Notes: a model not told the origin generated them from the sequence alone. Positions 17,068 through 26,536 are shown, counted from the stretch's first letter. The stretch: 64,000 nt of DNA from Henriciella sp. AS95 (GCF_038900055.1 NZ_JBBMQM010000001.1:1116001-1180000), one strand, 5' to 3'. Program-made: numbers and translations.

Positions 17068-18264
17068 ATGGCGATTTCTGAAGCTCAGAAAGTTTCGCGC
17101 TCCACTAGCCGGTTCCAGGACAGGACAGGAAAGTGGATGTTTGCAGTTTTCGCAGTGGTGGGCGCTCTAACGATCTCGGCCATCGAAGTTACTGAGTTCA
17201 ACAAGCTCTACTCGATGTCGATCTGCGTGGCACTGTTGCTGGCATACGCGATGGGTACCTACTTTATACCTTCGATGCGGGCGCGCGCCGACCAGATCGG
17301 TGACAACGTTTATTATCTCGGTTTGCTCTACACATTGATGAGCCTGGCCGCAGCCATTATCCGGCTTTCCAACGATCCAAACGCCGCAGACGCAATTCTC
17401 CGAAACTTTGGTGTCGCACTCGTCACGACGATTGTCGGATTGATGCTCCGAGTCGTTATTTCTCAGATGCGCGATGACCCAGCAGATGTCGAACGAGAAA
17501 CGCGTGCAAGCCTCCTGTCGCTCTCTCGCAGTTTTCGGACGGAGCTTGAGCATAGCGCGAGAGAGCTTCGCAACTTTCAGGTTGGCTTGAAACAATCAGT
17601 CGACGAAGCGATCGAAAGCACACTCGCTCGCACCACTGAGGCGATGGAAAAGACGCTCGACCAACACAAGCGAACGGTCGAAGCGCTCGATATGGATGAG
17701 GACTCCTTTGTCGGTCCAGTTCAAGCTGCCATGGACAAGCTTAATGCCGCATTTGAGCGCCATGCGGATGAGTTAGACAAGCAGTCGGACCGAATAAAGC
17801 AAGCGATGGACGGCACAGAAAAGCTCGGCGAACAAGCAGAAAAGTTCGACGCTGTTTCCAGCAACCTGTCCAAGGCAGCACACGACCTCAAAGACAGTCT
17901 TGGGAATATAGCGGCTCTCGGAACGGCAACAGAGTCAATGACCGCTGCAATTGCTGGGCTTTCGGAGGATTCCGAGAAAGCCCGAACATCCATCGTCGCT
18001 CTGGGGGAGACAGCTCAAAGTCGTCTCGATCACGCCTTCGACCAAATTGACCAACGAAACAAAAAAGACTTGTCGGAGGTCTCCGATATTCTGTCCTCCA
18101 TCAAGAAGACGGTTGGCGAATTAGACGCCGTGTCTGAGAAGTTTATGAACAGCGGAAATCTTTTCGCCGAACGCATGGCGGAAAGCGAGAAGTCTGTCGC
18201 CAAAGTTCGTTCGGATCTTGCGGACATGGCCGAGTACATTGTTAAGCGCATTGAGAAAGCATGA
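17068..18264 (+). CDS. MotA/TolQ/ExbB-like (ZorA-like) channel protein with long coiled coil (operon gene 3)
   Basis: A 398-residue protein. TM segments are at about 24-39, 48-68, 81-99 and 113-132, the last with ALVTTIVGL (117-125), the kind of Thr-rich pore motif seen in TolQ/ExbB/MotA and ZorA proteins. Residues ~140-398 are continuous charged helix with coiled-coil character, as in the cytoplasmic tail of ZorA. GAGGG precedes the ATG. The stop overlaps the next start (ATGA at 18261). Expected role: pentameric inner-membrane stator coupling ion flow to movement of the partner. The family assignment is by pattern, not alignment. Confidence 0.72.
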   Translation: MAISEAQKVSRSTSRFQDRTGKWMFAVFAVVGALTISAIEVTEFNKLYSMSICVALLLAYAMGTYFIPSMRARADQIGDNVYYLGLLYTLMSLAAAIIRLSNDPNAADAILRNFGVALVTTIVGLMLRVVISQMRDDPADVERETRASLLSLSRSFRTELEHSARELRNFQVGLKQSVDEAIESTLARTTEAMEKTLDQHKRTVEALDMDEDSFVGPVQAAMDKLNAAFERHADELDKQSDRIKQAMDGTEKLGEQAEKFDAVSSNLSKAAHDLKDSLGNIAALGTATESMTAAIAGLSEDSEKARTSIVALGETAQSRLDHAFDQIDQRNKKDLSEVSDILSSIKKTVGELDAVSEKFMNSGNLFAERMAESEKSVAKVRSDLADMAEYIVKRIEKA

Positions 18265-19490
18265 GCTCGGAACTCATCAACGAAACGCGCCAGTCCTATC
18301 GCCGCGGACTTGTTTTGGGCTTTACCGTGGCAGAGGCTCTTTTGCTAATTCTCTTTGGAATTCTGCTCGCTCTGGGATCAATTATCGTCACGAAAAATCA
18401 GGAACGCGATGAACTGAAAGCGGAGCTCAATCGTGCGCAACCAAAGCTTGCGGCAATCGACACTCTGAAGGCTTCTTTTCCTTCGGACGCTGAGCAAACC
18501 TTCGACGATTTTTTTGGAGAACTCACACTAGCTATTGAGCAACGAGACAGGGCTCAAGCAAAGCTCGCTAGTTTGACGGAGAAGGTCAACAAGCAGCAAA
18601 GAGATCTTGAAGAGTTACACCGTACCAAGCGGATTGTGGAACGGGCGTCGGAGAATGGCAAGAGCTCTGCGGATGCTCTGCAAGAGTCAGCTGCACGCGG
18701 AGAGGTTCTGAACGAAGTTTTTCCTTCGGAGGTGTCTCCCGATCAGGTGCAACAAGTGCTCAATATTGCCAAGCAATTGGAAGAGCTTTTACCGCCAGCA
18801 GAGAGTGCCGAACGACAAGCGGCGGAAGACGCTGCTCTAAAAGAAAAAGCCGACATCGAAGCGATGCGCAAAGCTCTAGAAGACGCCGAGCGGGCTCAGG
18901 ATCGACTCGAAGGACAATTAGCCAACGCATCGAGGCGATTGAAGCAAGATGGGTTGGGGTATCCTGCCTGCTGGGCGCGAAAAGTGGGAACGCCAGACTA
19001 CATATTTGATATCGCTCTGCGCCCCGACGGCATCGTGATTTATGACAATGCGCTACCTAGATGGGAAGCAGAGCAAGAAGCTTTGCCGCTCTCCAGCTCA
19101 ATGTATGATCAGCCTCTATCTTCAAGCCAATTCCGGATGCTCACAAAACCGCTTTTCGATACCTCAGAAGCACGAGACTGCAGGTTCTTCGTGCAAATCT
19201 ACGACATGACAGGGCCTCAGGATAAACTGCGCTATAAGCAGTTGATGCAAGCCGTGGAAAGCCACTTCTATAAGTATGAGGTTTCTAACAGAAGCACCTG
19301 GAAGGGACCTCGCTACAGTGCACCACAATCAGTTGCTCAAGAAAGTCATTCAGATGATGCAAGCGTACAGGCAGATGGTTATAAAACTCAGGATGGCCAA
19401 GGAGCGCCGACGTCTTTCGAAATCGATGCAGACATTACAGGCGACCGTCCGTCGACTAGCCCGCCAGCGATACCCGACGAACAAGATTAA
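18261..19490 (+). CDS. Single-TM coiled-coil partner of the channel protein (operon gene 4)
   Basis: A 409-residue protein. One N-terminal TM (about 16-43, FTVAEALLLILFGILLALG) carries an acidic residue (Glu25) inside the membrane helix, as MotB/ExbD/ZorB partners carry Asp. Coiled coil runs ~45-110 and ~180-230. A compact C-terminal domain (~233-342) has Cys237, Cys307 and a CRFFVQIYDMTG strand; the end is a Pro/Asp/Ser-rich tail. I see no OmpA-type peptidoglycan-binding signature, so it is not a canonical ZorB. Start overlap with gene 3 (ATGA) suggests fixed stoichiometry. No terminator hairpin is clear, but a T7 run follows at 19549-19555. Confidence 0.7.
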   Translation: MSSELINETRQSYRRGLVLGFTVAEALLLILFGILLALGSIIVTKNQERDELKAELNRAQPKLAAIDTLKASFPSDAEQTFDDFFGELTLAIEQRDRAQAKLASLTEKVNKQQRDLEELHRTKRIVERASENGKSSADALQESAARGEVLNEVFPSEVSPDQVQQVLNIAKQLEELLPPAESAERQAAEDAALKEKADIEAMRKALEDAERAQDRLEGQLANASRRLKQDGLGYPACWARKVGTPDYIFDIALRPDGIVIYDNALPRWEAEQEALPLSSSMYDQPLSSSQFRMLTKPLFDTSEARDCRFFVQIYDMTGPQDKLRYKQLMQAVESHFYKYEVSNRSTWKGPRYSAPQSVAQESHSDDASVQADGYKTQDGQGAPTSFEIDADITGDRPSTSPPAIPDEQD

Positions 19491-19564
19491 GCTACTTGGC
19501 CGAATAACGAAACAGATATGGCGAACGATCAGAGCGTAAGCCGACAGGGTTTTTTTCTGAGAGC

Positions 19565-19648
19565 TGGTGCCAGAAGAGGACTCGAACCTCCACGTCGGGA
19601 GACACACGGACCTGAACCGTGCGCGTCTACCAATTCCGCCACCTGGGC
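19565..19648 (-). tRNA. tRNA-Leu(CAG), with apparent one-base deletion in the acceptor stem
   Basis: On the minus strand the 84-nt sequence starts GCCCAGGTGGCGGAATTGG, has anticodon loop TTCAGGT (CAG), a long variable arm, T-loop TTCGAGT and encoded CCA. The 3' acceptor strand has only six bases (TCTGGC) between T-stem and discriminator A, so base C4 is unpaired; the expected strand would contain GGG. Either the gene is impaired or one base of a homopolymer was lost in sequencing. Its 3' end faces the four-gene operon. No integrase is nearby. Confidence 0.8.
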
Positions 19649-19806
19649 AATCCGGTTGCGAAGGCGGGTTGATACGGCCCGCGTGAGACAAGGTCAACGG
19701 CGAATTCCAGCGAACTTTCGGGTCTCTACAACTCAAAAGACGTCGGGCCAAATTTTGTTACTGGGGTCGGTCACCCCGCGCGCAGTCGAATACACTGCAT
19801 TGGTAC

Positions 19807-22800
19807 CTAAGTGATGGCAATTACTAGCAAGATCGCCATGATAGTGGAAACCATCCAAGCTAGGTAAAGTGGCCAGTCATGGAACTTGCGCGGTGTTGCT
19901 GAGTCGGAGGTACTGGGCTTTTCAGTGGTACCAGCGTGGGAGTTGCTTCCAAGCCCCGTAGGTGTTTCTTCAACTAGGTCCAGATCTTCAGAAATCTTGG
20001 CCTGGTCCACAATGCCAACTTCCTGATCCCCAATCTCTTTTAAGTCGTTCTGCGCAGTTTTCAGCTCGACGTCCGCCGGAAATCCCAATTCAACGAGGTT
20101 CCTCATGATTTGCGATTGCTCACCAAATATTGCGAAGCGAATACAGGTCGCCGCAAATGCCGGTTCATCTAACGCGAATTGTCTCAATCGACGCTTGTCC
20201 ACCAGTTCGATAATCGATTTGCGCCCAGACAGGATCGCGTAGCACAACGGAGATGGTCTATTTCTCTTTGAATACAGCAAGATATCGGTGTCATCCTTAA
20301 CTAGACGGCGGACAATTTCGACCGAACCAGAAGCACACGCAGTCTCCAAAACAGATCGATTGTATCGATCAAGCTTTTCATAATCTTTTTCTTCAGCGAA
20401 CTTCGATAGTAGGTCGAACGCTTCAAGTCTGTTGAAATGAGCAGCCGTGTGCAACGGCGACGCTTTGGGCGGAGCGACGCTAACTTCTGTCATGCCGAGC
20501 TCAATAAGCCGCTTTAAAGTATCCAGATCATTCTCAGCGACAGCGCCAGACAAGGCGCTCGGATCAGAGCAGATCCTGTTTGAGTTCGCTTGCTGGTCCA
20601 AGACCGGATAATCTTCGAGGGGCGTGTTCAACTGGCGCTTGAGCAAAGCCTCAAAAGTCGCCTTTGCTTCGGCCTCCGCAGCTTTGCCATTCTTCGACGC
20701 TTTCGGTATCGCCCGGATAGCCGAATGTAATGGTGTTCTACCCGCTGAATTACACGACCTCAGGGCTTCGTAGGCAGCCGTTGGTTCGGTCTCGAACAGA
20801 ACATCAACACACGCTGAACGTCCGCCCGCGGCCGCACTGTGCAAGAGGGAATCACCTGATTGTGGGGACCGGATAGCTGCCACCTCGGGATGTGCCAAGA
20901 CCATTTGGCGAAGGGTATCTGCATATCCGTTATACGCGGCAATGTGGGCTGGCGTACGTCCAGATTCCAACTTTTTAACCTGCGGCGTGTTTTCTTGAGG
21001 GCTGGCCGGATCGGAGCCTATATCGAGTAGTCTGGCAATAACATCTGGGGAGGACATCTCAGCGGCTACATGCAGCGGGGTCTTCCCCACTTCATCAGCT
21101 TGGGTAACGAGCATTCTTAGCTCATCTGCAGTGGCGCCTTCCAACAGCGCATTCATAGCCAAAATGCTGTCCTTGATAATGCAGAGATGCAAAGCATTGC
21201 GTCGGCCTTGCTGAACGGCCGTCCGGCGAGCCCCTAGTCTCGTCAGCAAGCGAATTGAATCATCAGCATCAGCTTCAGCGGCAGCAATCAGGGGCGTTCG
21301 ATCATACCCCCCGCCGTCCTCGGTGGAATCGGACTTTTCAACCAGGTCCGGAATACCCCGCCCAACTTGGATTGCGCGCCCAAGGAGCTCGGTATCATTC
21401 ATCCGGGCCAGCTCATGAACAAGGCTAACCTCTTCGCCAAGTGCAATGTAAAACTGTTCATCGGTCGCAAGGTCAAAAACGCGATGCCTTGCCGTTTCAT
21501 TGGGAAGAGAGGCGGCTTGTCTTAGTCGCCACGGTGTAAGTTGAAACCTTCCGCCGTGGACGTGATCTAGGATCGCTAGGAGTGCTTCAACGTTTCTTGA
21601 CGCTAAAGCCCAGTCCAACGGTGTAAAATCGTTGTCGTCCTTGGCTTCGAAATCAGCGCCAGCTTCGAGAAGCCGACGAACAATTCCGCGTGTCGCTTCT
21701 GCGGAGTCCGCGTGCCAGAATTTCGCGGCGAGGTGAAGGGCGGTAAGCCCTCCGAGCATTCGGCTGGGCAAAATCTCGGAGACGTCTGGACGGCCACAAA
21801 AATAATCTACGAACGCTGCTCGGCGGTACTGGGCCGCAAGATGCAGAGGGTTGCGGTTCTGGGAATCCAAAGCATTGCCCTGCATTAGTTGCGCGATACC
21901 GGTCTTGCTCAATCGCTCTTGCATGACTTCCAACACCCTGTCAGCGCCATAGCCAGCGGCAATTCTGAATGCTTCAGGGAAAACTTTCTTGCTATCTAGG
22001 AGTCCGAAGCTCTTGAGCACTTGCATGCAGTGAGAAGCATCTCTGCGCGCCGCAAAAATCGTCAACGTGTCGTCTTTGTTAGGCTCGCCTTTCGTTTGCG
22101 AGTTCTCGAGCGGGTATCGTGCGCCCAGTTTCGCCTTCAACACACCCTTGCAGAGTTCGGCTAACGCGGGGGCATTATCATTCATGATGGCATGATGAGC
22201 CGGCAGATACCCTCTCTGATCCGGCGACATCCGCTTATCGTCGAGTTTCGCTAGCGCGCGGATCATTCTCGTTGCTTGCCAGCGGGGTGCATGCGCCGCT
22301 AGATGAAAAGGATTCGCTCCCGGTAAGGCATTTGCATAGTTGTTGATCTTTGAAACGTGCTTGATACCTAGCGCGCTGTATATCCGCAAAACGCTGTTAA
22401 CCACCGCAACGGATCCGCCACGAGCTGCATAATGAAGTGGCGTCCAGCCTCCACGAGAAACCAGCGGCGCGCTTCCAAGCTCGGATGATCTCACGAACCT
22501 TATGCGTTTCCAGTGCATGGTCTCCAGCTTGTCAGAAGCGACCTGTAGCAATCGGGCTTTCTGGGAGAAAGCTAGCAAGTGAAGGATACTCTGACCGCGA
22601 AGATTCCGACTGAATGGCTGCGATAGAGTATTGATCAAGAGCTCAACTGTATTGTCCATCCCGCGCTCAGCAGCCTGCATGATGAAAGGTGGGTTCATCG
22701 GGTTCGTGGTCTTCGGCACGCGCGAAGACAGAATGGTGATAGCGTCGCCTTTAACGTTTTGGGCTTGCTGAACAGCCTGGAATGCGACGAGATCGTCGCC

Positions 22801-25128
22801 CGCCTCTAACGCGCTCTGCAGTATTTTTTTTAGAGTCGCAGGGTCGCTTTCAGAGGAGATGGAGCCAAACAATTCAAGTCGCAGCCAGTCCAAATCCGTG
22901 AGCCGATCCTTTCCGCGCGCCGCGGTGTCCCAAGGCCCTGCCGCACCCCAAGCTCGATACAAAAAAGCCCAAGACTCGCGCTCTTCGTCAGTAGGAGTTA
23001 CCCCATCTCGTTCTCTGTGATTTCTAAGTCTCCGATAGGCCGCCAGTCTTTCGATTTCCATCGACGCCGCCTTTTCGGCAATAGGCCAATGTTCCAGCAG
23101 CAGGCGGTGGGAGAGTCCGATATTGCGCTGTTTGTCACGCCGGAGGAGCCTGACGTTCACGAAGCGTTGAACCAGAGCCGGTCCGTCTGCTCCTAGTGCT
23201 TTCTCAACACGCCTTTGATTTGCGGTACGGCAAGCTAGGCGCCGTGCCGAAAATTCTTGCTTAGCCGATAAGCGCCCCGAAGCGGCGGCACCATTGTCCA
23301 CGACCAGCCAACTGAGAAGACTCGACAACATTCTGAGGCCTTCCGCCTCAGCTTGGGGGCGATCGGATACGCTATCGTAGCCAAGATCGGTTCTGAGAAA
23401 GCCAAAGAAAGCCTGGTCAGCCAAGTGCGCGATAGCTTTTTCTGGCTCCACCATCATATCTGGAGCAATCTGCACTGGAGGGCGGTCTTGTAGAAATTGT
23501 TCGCGCCACATTCGGCGCGATCTGCCATCACGCCGGGCTGGCACGAGGCTACTCATTTCTTTACTTATTCTCTTCTGGCTCGCCTCCGCGGTCATCTGCA
23601 TAGCAACTGCTACGAGTGTTTGAGTCGATCCATCCCGATCTTGGTTAGACTGAAAGAGGTACTGAACTTTTTTCTTAAGGATGTCTTTCGTGTCGTCCCG
23701 GAGCACCATGCCGCAGGCCAAAAAGCACGCCTGGTGTGCAGAAATTATCGGTGTCGGCTCTAATGGAAAAATTTCCATTGGTCGCGAGCCTTCAAGAAAT
23801 CCTAGTTCTTGCCACTTATGTACAAAGCCCGAGGAAACGTCATCAATACGGTTAGTGTCGGAAATCGAAACGACTAACCAAATCGCATGCGCTTTCGTGA
23901 GATAGTCTAATAGGTCAAATATCTGCTGCCAACGCGCCGCCGTCGCTACGTCTTCGCTCTGAAAGGCTTGTTCGACCTCGTCTAGAAGGAGAAGAATCTT
24001 GGACGGGTAATTTTCCATTCTTTGTTTGATCTGGTCGAGGTCCATCGTCTCCGACAGATCCATATCGAAACCCTGCTTTAGAAGCTTCAAGAAAGCAGGA
24101 AGGCGTGTCGCATGGCGTTTCGAGTGACCGTCAAAGCTGGCTTCTATGTCTTGTACTGAAACTACGAGGGGTTCTACCGAAAGCTCATCGGCAAGCGATC
24201 TCAGCCTCGAATTCGGGTTCAAAGCCGTCGCGGAGAGGCCCGCATTAAGAAATGAGGTTTTCCCAACGCCGCTCCTCCCCGACAGAAGAATAGACGTTTG
24301 CAAGGTATGCGAACTACTCTCGCCACAGCTTTCGAAGAAATTGAAAACGTCGCGGATTTCCTCGTCTCGACCGAAGAAAAGCGCCGCATCAGATATATCG
24401 AAGTGCTCCAGGCCTTTGAACGCCGCTTCCACGTCCGCAGGTCTTGTGCCACGAAGGTGCTTGCCTAGGTCGGCCTCAAGCTGAAATTGAAACTGCTCAG
24501 GGGTTTCAAAGTACCGCGTAGCGCGGCCAACCAACCAGTTCTGGACCCTAGCCATGCATTCGATTTGAGAACCGTAATAGGCCTGCTGTTCTGCATTCAA
24601 GAATCCGCCGCAGCGCTCGGTATAGTCACGTAAATAAGACCCAAATCCAAATCGCCTCGCCGAGGCCACCAACTGGGGAGCAACATCGGATGGCGGAGGA
24701 GCCTTAATGTAAATCAGACATTTTACATGGTCAGAAGCGAGCGCATCTATCAGTTCATACAAGGTGCCGGTGAGCGGAACCTTATGAGGCGAGGGGTAGC
24801 CAGCCTGGCCCGGCCAATCGAATAGTTCCGATAGCGGTTCAAGATATTCGGCGACTTGTGTCGGTATCGAGGCATCCGGAGGAAGCGGGAGACCGACCCG
24901 TTCGCCAAGTATGAAAACCGCGACTTCGGTTGAATCCCCTCCGGCGCGAGGGATATTTTCTTGGTAGACATCCGAATAATCTGAAAGCCGATCGTCTTGT
25001 TCCCATACGTAAGGACTGAAAGACTTGGTTCGGGGGCCAAATTCGGCACTGATACGATTTACGGCGCGACTTGCTCGCTGTCGTTCAAGACGCATGTCGC
25101 CGGACGAACTGATGAATACCGCGCCCAA
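19807..25128 (-). CDS. DUF4062-like / STAND NTPase / ankyrin-repeat protein with C-terminal TM anchor
   Basis: A 1773-residue protein. Residues 1-~150 begin VFISSSGDMRLERQRA, like the DUF4062 (TIR-related) N-terminal domain of conflict-system proteins. Next is a STAND-type NTPase with FFGRDEE (251-257), Walker A GRSGVGKTS (284-292) and Walker B KILLLLDEVE (D383, E384). From ~890 to ~1680 there are many ankyrin repeats (e.g. GGWTPLHYAARGGS, KTPLHVAAEMSSPD). A single hydrophobic helix near 1750-1771 ends the chain, suggesting tail anchoring in the membrane with the rest cytoplasmic. The only start that keeps VFISS is TTG at 25128 after AGGGGGAGG. It is convergent with the four-gene membrane operon. 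A sensor/effector role is inferred. Confidence 0.8.
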   Translation of the reverse strand: MGAVFISSSGDMRLERQRASRAVNRISAEFGPRTKSFSPYVWEQDDRLSDYSDVYQENIPRAGGDSTEVAVFILGERVGLPLPPDASIPTQVAEYLEPLSELFDWPGQAGYPSPHKVPLTGTLYELIDALASDHVKCLIYIKAPPPSDVAPQLVASARRFGFGSYLRDYTERCGGFLNAEQQAYYGSQIECMARVQNWLVGRATRYFETPEQFQFQLEADLGKHLRGTRPADVEAAFKGLEHFDISDAALFFGRDEEIRDVFNFFESCGESSSHTLQTSILLSGRSGVGKTSFLNAGLSATALNPNSRLRSLADELSVEPLVVSVQDIEASFDGHSKRHATRLPAFLKLLKQGFDMDLSETMDLDQIKQRMENYPSKILLLLDEVEQAFQSEDVATAARWQQIFDLLDYLTKAHAIWLVVSISDTNRIDDVSSGFVHKWQELGFLEGSRPMEIFPLEPTPIISAHQACFLACGMVLRDDTKDILKKKVQYLFQSNQDRDGSTQTLVAVAMQMTAEASQKRISKEMSSLVPARRDGRSRRMWREQFLQDRPPVQIAPDMMVEPEKAIAHLADQAFFGFLRTDLGYDSVSDRPQAEAEGLRMLSSLLSWLVVDNGAAASGRLSAKQEFSARRLACRTANQRRVEKALGADGPALVQRFVNVRLLRRDKQRNIGLSHRLLLEHWPIAEKAASMEIERLAAYRRLRNHRERDGVTPTDEERESWAFLYRAWGAAGPWDTAARGKDRLTDLDWLRLELFGSISSESDPATLKKILQSALEAGDDLVAFQAVQQAQNVKGDAITILSSRVPKTTNPMNPPFIMQAAERGMDNTVELLINTLSQPFSRNLRGQSILHLLAFSQKARLLQVASDKLETMHWKRIRFVRSSELGSAPLVSRGGWTPLHYAARGGSVAVVNSVLRIYSALGIKHVSKINNYANALPGANPFHLAAHAPRWQATRMIRALAKLDDKRMSPDQRGYLPAHHAIMNDNAPALAELCKGVLKAKLGARYPLENSQTKGEPNKDDTLTIFAARRDASHCMQVLKSFGLLDSKKVFPEAFRIAAGYGADRVLEVMQERLSKTGIAQLMQGNALDSQNRNPLHLAAQYRRAAFVDYFCGRPDVSEILPSRMLGGLTALHLAAKFWHADSAEATRGIVRRLLEAGADFEAKDDNDFTPLDWALASRNVEALLAILDHVHGGRFQLTPWRLRQAASLPNETARHRVFDLATDEQFYIALGEEVSLVHELARMNDTELLGRAIQVGRGIPDLVEKSDSTEDGGGYDRTPLIAAAEADADDSIRLLTRLGARRTAVQQGRRNALHLCIIKDSILAMNALLEGATADELRMLVTQADEVGKTPLHVAAEMSSPDVIARLLDIGSDPASPQENTPQVKKLESGRTPAHIAAYNGYADTLRQMVLAHPEVAAIRSPQSGDSLLHSAAAGGRSACVDVLFETEPTAAYEALRSCNSAGRTPLHSAIRAIPKASKNGKAAEAEAKATFEALLKRQLNTPLEDYPVLDQQANSNRICSDPSALSGAVAENDLDTLKRLIELGMTEVSVAPPKASPLHTAAHFNRLEAFDLLSKFAEEKDYEKLDRYNRSVLETACASGSVEIVRRLVKDDTDILLYSKRNRPSPLCYAILSGRKSIIELVDKRRLRQFALDEPAFAATCIRFAIFGEQSQIMRNLVELGFPADVELKTAQNDLKEIGDQEVGIVDQAKISEDLDLVEETPTGLGSNSHAGTTEKPSTSDSATPRKFHDWPLYLAWMVSTIMAILLVIAIT

Positions 25129-25274
25129 CGCCTCCCCCTAATGATAGTCTTTTTCTCTACCTCTCATTACTACCAGCTGCCGGAGAAGGCACAACCGCCA
25201 ATCAATTTTAAGTCTTCATTACTTGTTAGCACGTTAATCTACTGCCGCTCGGGGCCAGGGCGTCGATCTACTCA

Positions 25275-25464
25275 TAAACCGCATTCTGCGATCAAGTTCT
25301 AGCAGATCTGACGAAAATGGCGGTTAGAGACTTTCGACGAAAATTGCGGGAGGTGCAGGGAAAATCGGGCGCGCTGAGACTCGAGTCCATGAAAAAGCCC
25401 GCCAGTGGCGGGCGATTTGGCGACGTCCCGGATCTGGTCTTCAAATCAGGGGCCCAAGTGGCGG
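25275..25464 (-). repeat. 190-bp direct repeat, copy A (tRNA-Ser downstream sequence)
   Basis: Identical by eye over 190 bp to 62537-62726, in the same orientation. In copy B this is the 3' flank of tRNA-Ser(CGA) plus its last six bases, including the intrinsic terminator (here 25392-25413, reading leftward: GCCCGCC/GGCGGGC stem then T5). The tRNA itself is absent here; an IS6-type end takes over at 25463. A third, diverged copy is at 42526-42710. Confidence 0.9.
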
Positions 25465-26277
25465 TGTTGTCAGACTAATGCGAAGTCGTCTCTGTTTTCG
25501 AAGAAGCAAACGCAATTAGGCGGCCAGAAGCTGGCGCCATTCGAAGAGGGCGGCATCCCGGTTCTTTTTGAAGCGGGTTCTTGAATTGAGGTGACGGTCT
25601 AGATTGAAGTGATTGTGAAACGAAGCGTGGGTCGAAGCGAACTTTTGTAGATTGCCCATCTTCGGAATCGGGACATTGTTCGCTCCCGTCGTCGGAAGGG
25701 CAGGTGACTATTCTCAGCCCGATTGGAGAGATGTCGACCTACCTCCTGGCGATCGATATTTCCGATCTCCTTCATCGCTGCGCCGTACGATCTTAGCCGA
25801 TCGGTTACGACTGTCCGCGGTGCGCCGTAGCGCTTCATTGCTTTTTTTAAAAATCTCAAGGCCGCTGATTTATCTCGTGTTTTCGTGACATAGCTTTCGA
25901 GCACCTCGCCTTCATGATCGACGGCACGCCAAAGATAATGGGTCACGCCATTGATCTTCACGTAGACCTCGTCGAGGTGCCAGCGCCAGTGCGTGACCTG
26001 ACGAAGCTGCTGAGATCGACGTTTCCTAATCTCTCCTGCAAACATTGGTCCAAACCTATTCCACCAGTAGCGTATGGTCTCGTGACTGACTTCTACACCT
26101 CGTTCGTGAAGCAGGTCTTCTACGTTCCGGAGCGAAAGCGGAAACCGGACATACATCATCACCGCAAGACGTATTATTTCGGGCGAAGTCATGAAATAGC
26201 GAAAGGGGCTCTTGGATATAGACTAAACTTATCCAGATCCACCTAGGCGCTCAATGCCGATTTAGTCTGACAGTGCC
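25463..26277 (-). mobile_element. IS6-family insertion sequence, degraded copy 1
   Basis: An 815-bp element. The ends read GGTGTTGTCAGACTAA (25463) and, inverted at 26277, GGCACTGTCAGACTAA, matching in 12 of 16 positions. It holds a broken transposase gene very like the intact copy at 42.8-43.5 kb. No 8-bp target duplication is seen (CAAGTGGC before, TTTCATGG after). It appears inserted into an older IS6 element whose right part remains at 26278-26480, and its left end abuts the tRNA-Ser-derived repeat. Confidence 0.85.
25516..26219 (-). pseudogene. IS6-family transposase, start codon lost and frameshifted
   Basis: The product is ~90% like the intact transposase at 42783-43466 by eye: SPFRYFMTSPEIIRLAVMM-type N-terminus, HLDEVYVK, TDRLRSYG and RAENSH of the DDE catalytic core. 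Two lesions are visible. The expected ATG is ATA at 26217-26219, and one base is missing near 25660 (compare CCCATCTTCGGAATC with CCCATCCTTTGAAATC in the intact copy), so the last ~45 residues are out of frame. The catalytic core is otherwise conserved, so inactivation looks recent. Confidence 0.85.
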
Positions 26278-26480
26278 TTTCATGGCGGATGTCGATGCTG
26301 CGTTCGTGAAGCAGATCCTCCACATTGCGCAAAGACAGCGGGAATCGCACATACATCATGACCGCGAGTTGGATGATTTCGGGCGACGTCTTGAAGTAGC
26401 GGATGGATTTCGGGGTATTTAGATAGGCCAGCCTGATCTCGCCGCCCGCTCAATCGGCTTGTTCCACTGACAAGCCCCTA
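26278..26480 (-). mobile_element. IS6-family element remnant (transposase N-terminus)
   Basis: On minus, 26283-26420 encodes SIRYFKTSPEIIQLAVMMYVRFPLSL-like sequence (transposase N-terminus up to the HTH). The right end near 26480 reads GGGGCTTGTCAGTGG inverted, resembling IS6 terminal repeats. The rest was lost or displaced by the insertion of copy 1 at 26277. Confidence 0.75.
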
Positions 26481-26536
26481 TGCCCTTATTTCGCCCGAAA
26501 ATATTGTTTCAACCTTTGCTGATCGGTGGGGGATGT

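Noticed and set aside
19565-19648. tRNA-Leu as an attachment site for the operon
   Set aside because: No integrase and no second copy of the tRNA 3' end seen near 14-15 kb.
14822-25128. Calling this a type I, II or III Zorya system
   Set aside because: No OmpA-type ZorB and no ZorC, ZorD helicase or ZorE; only the channel layout is alike.
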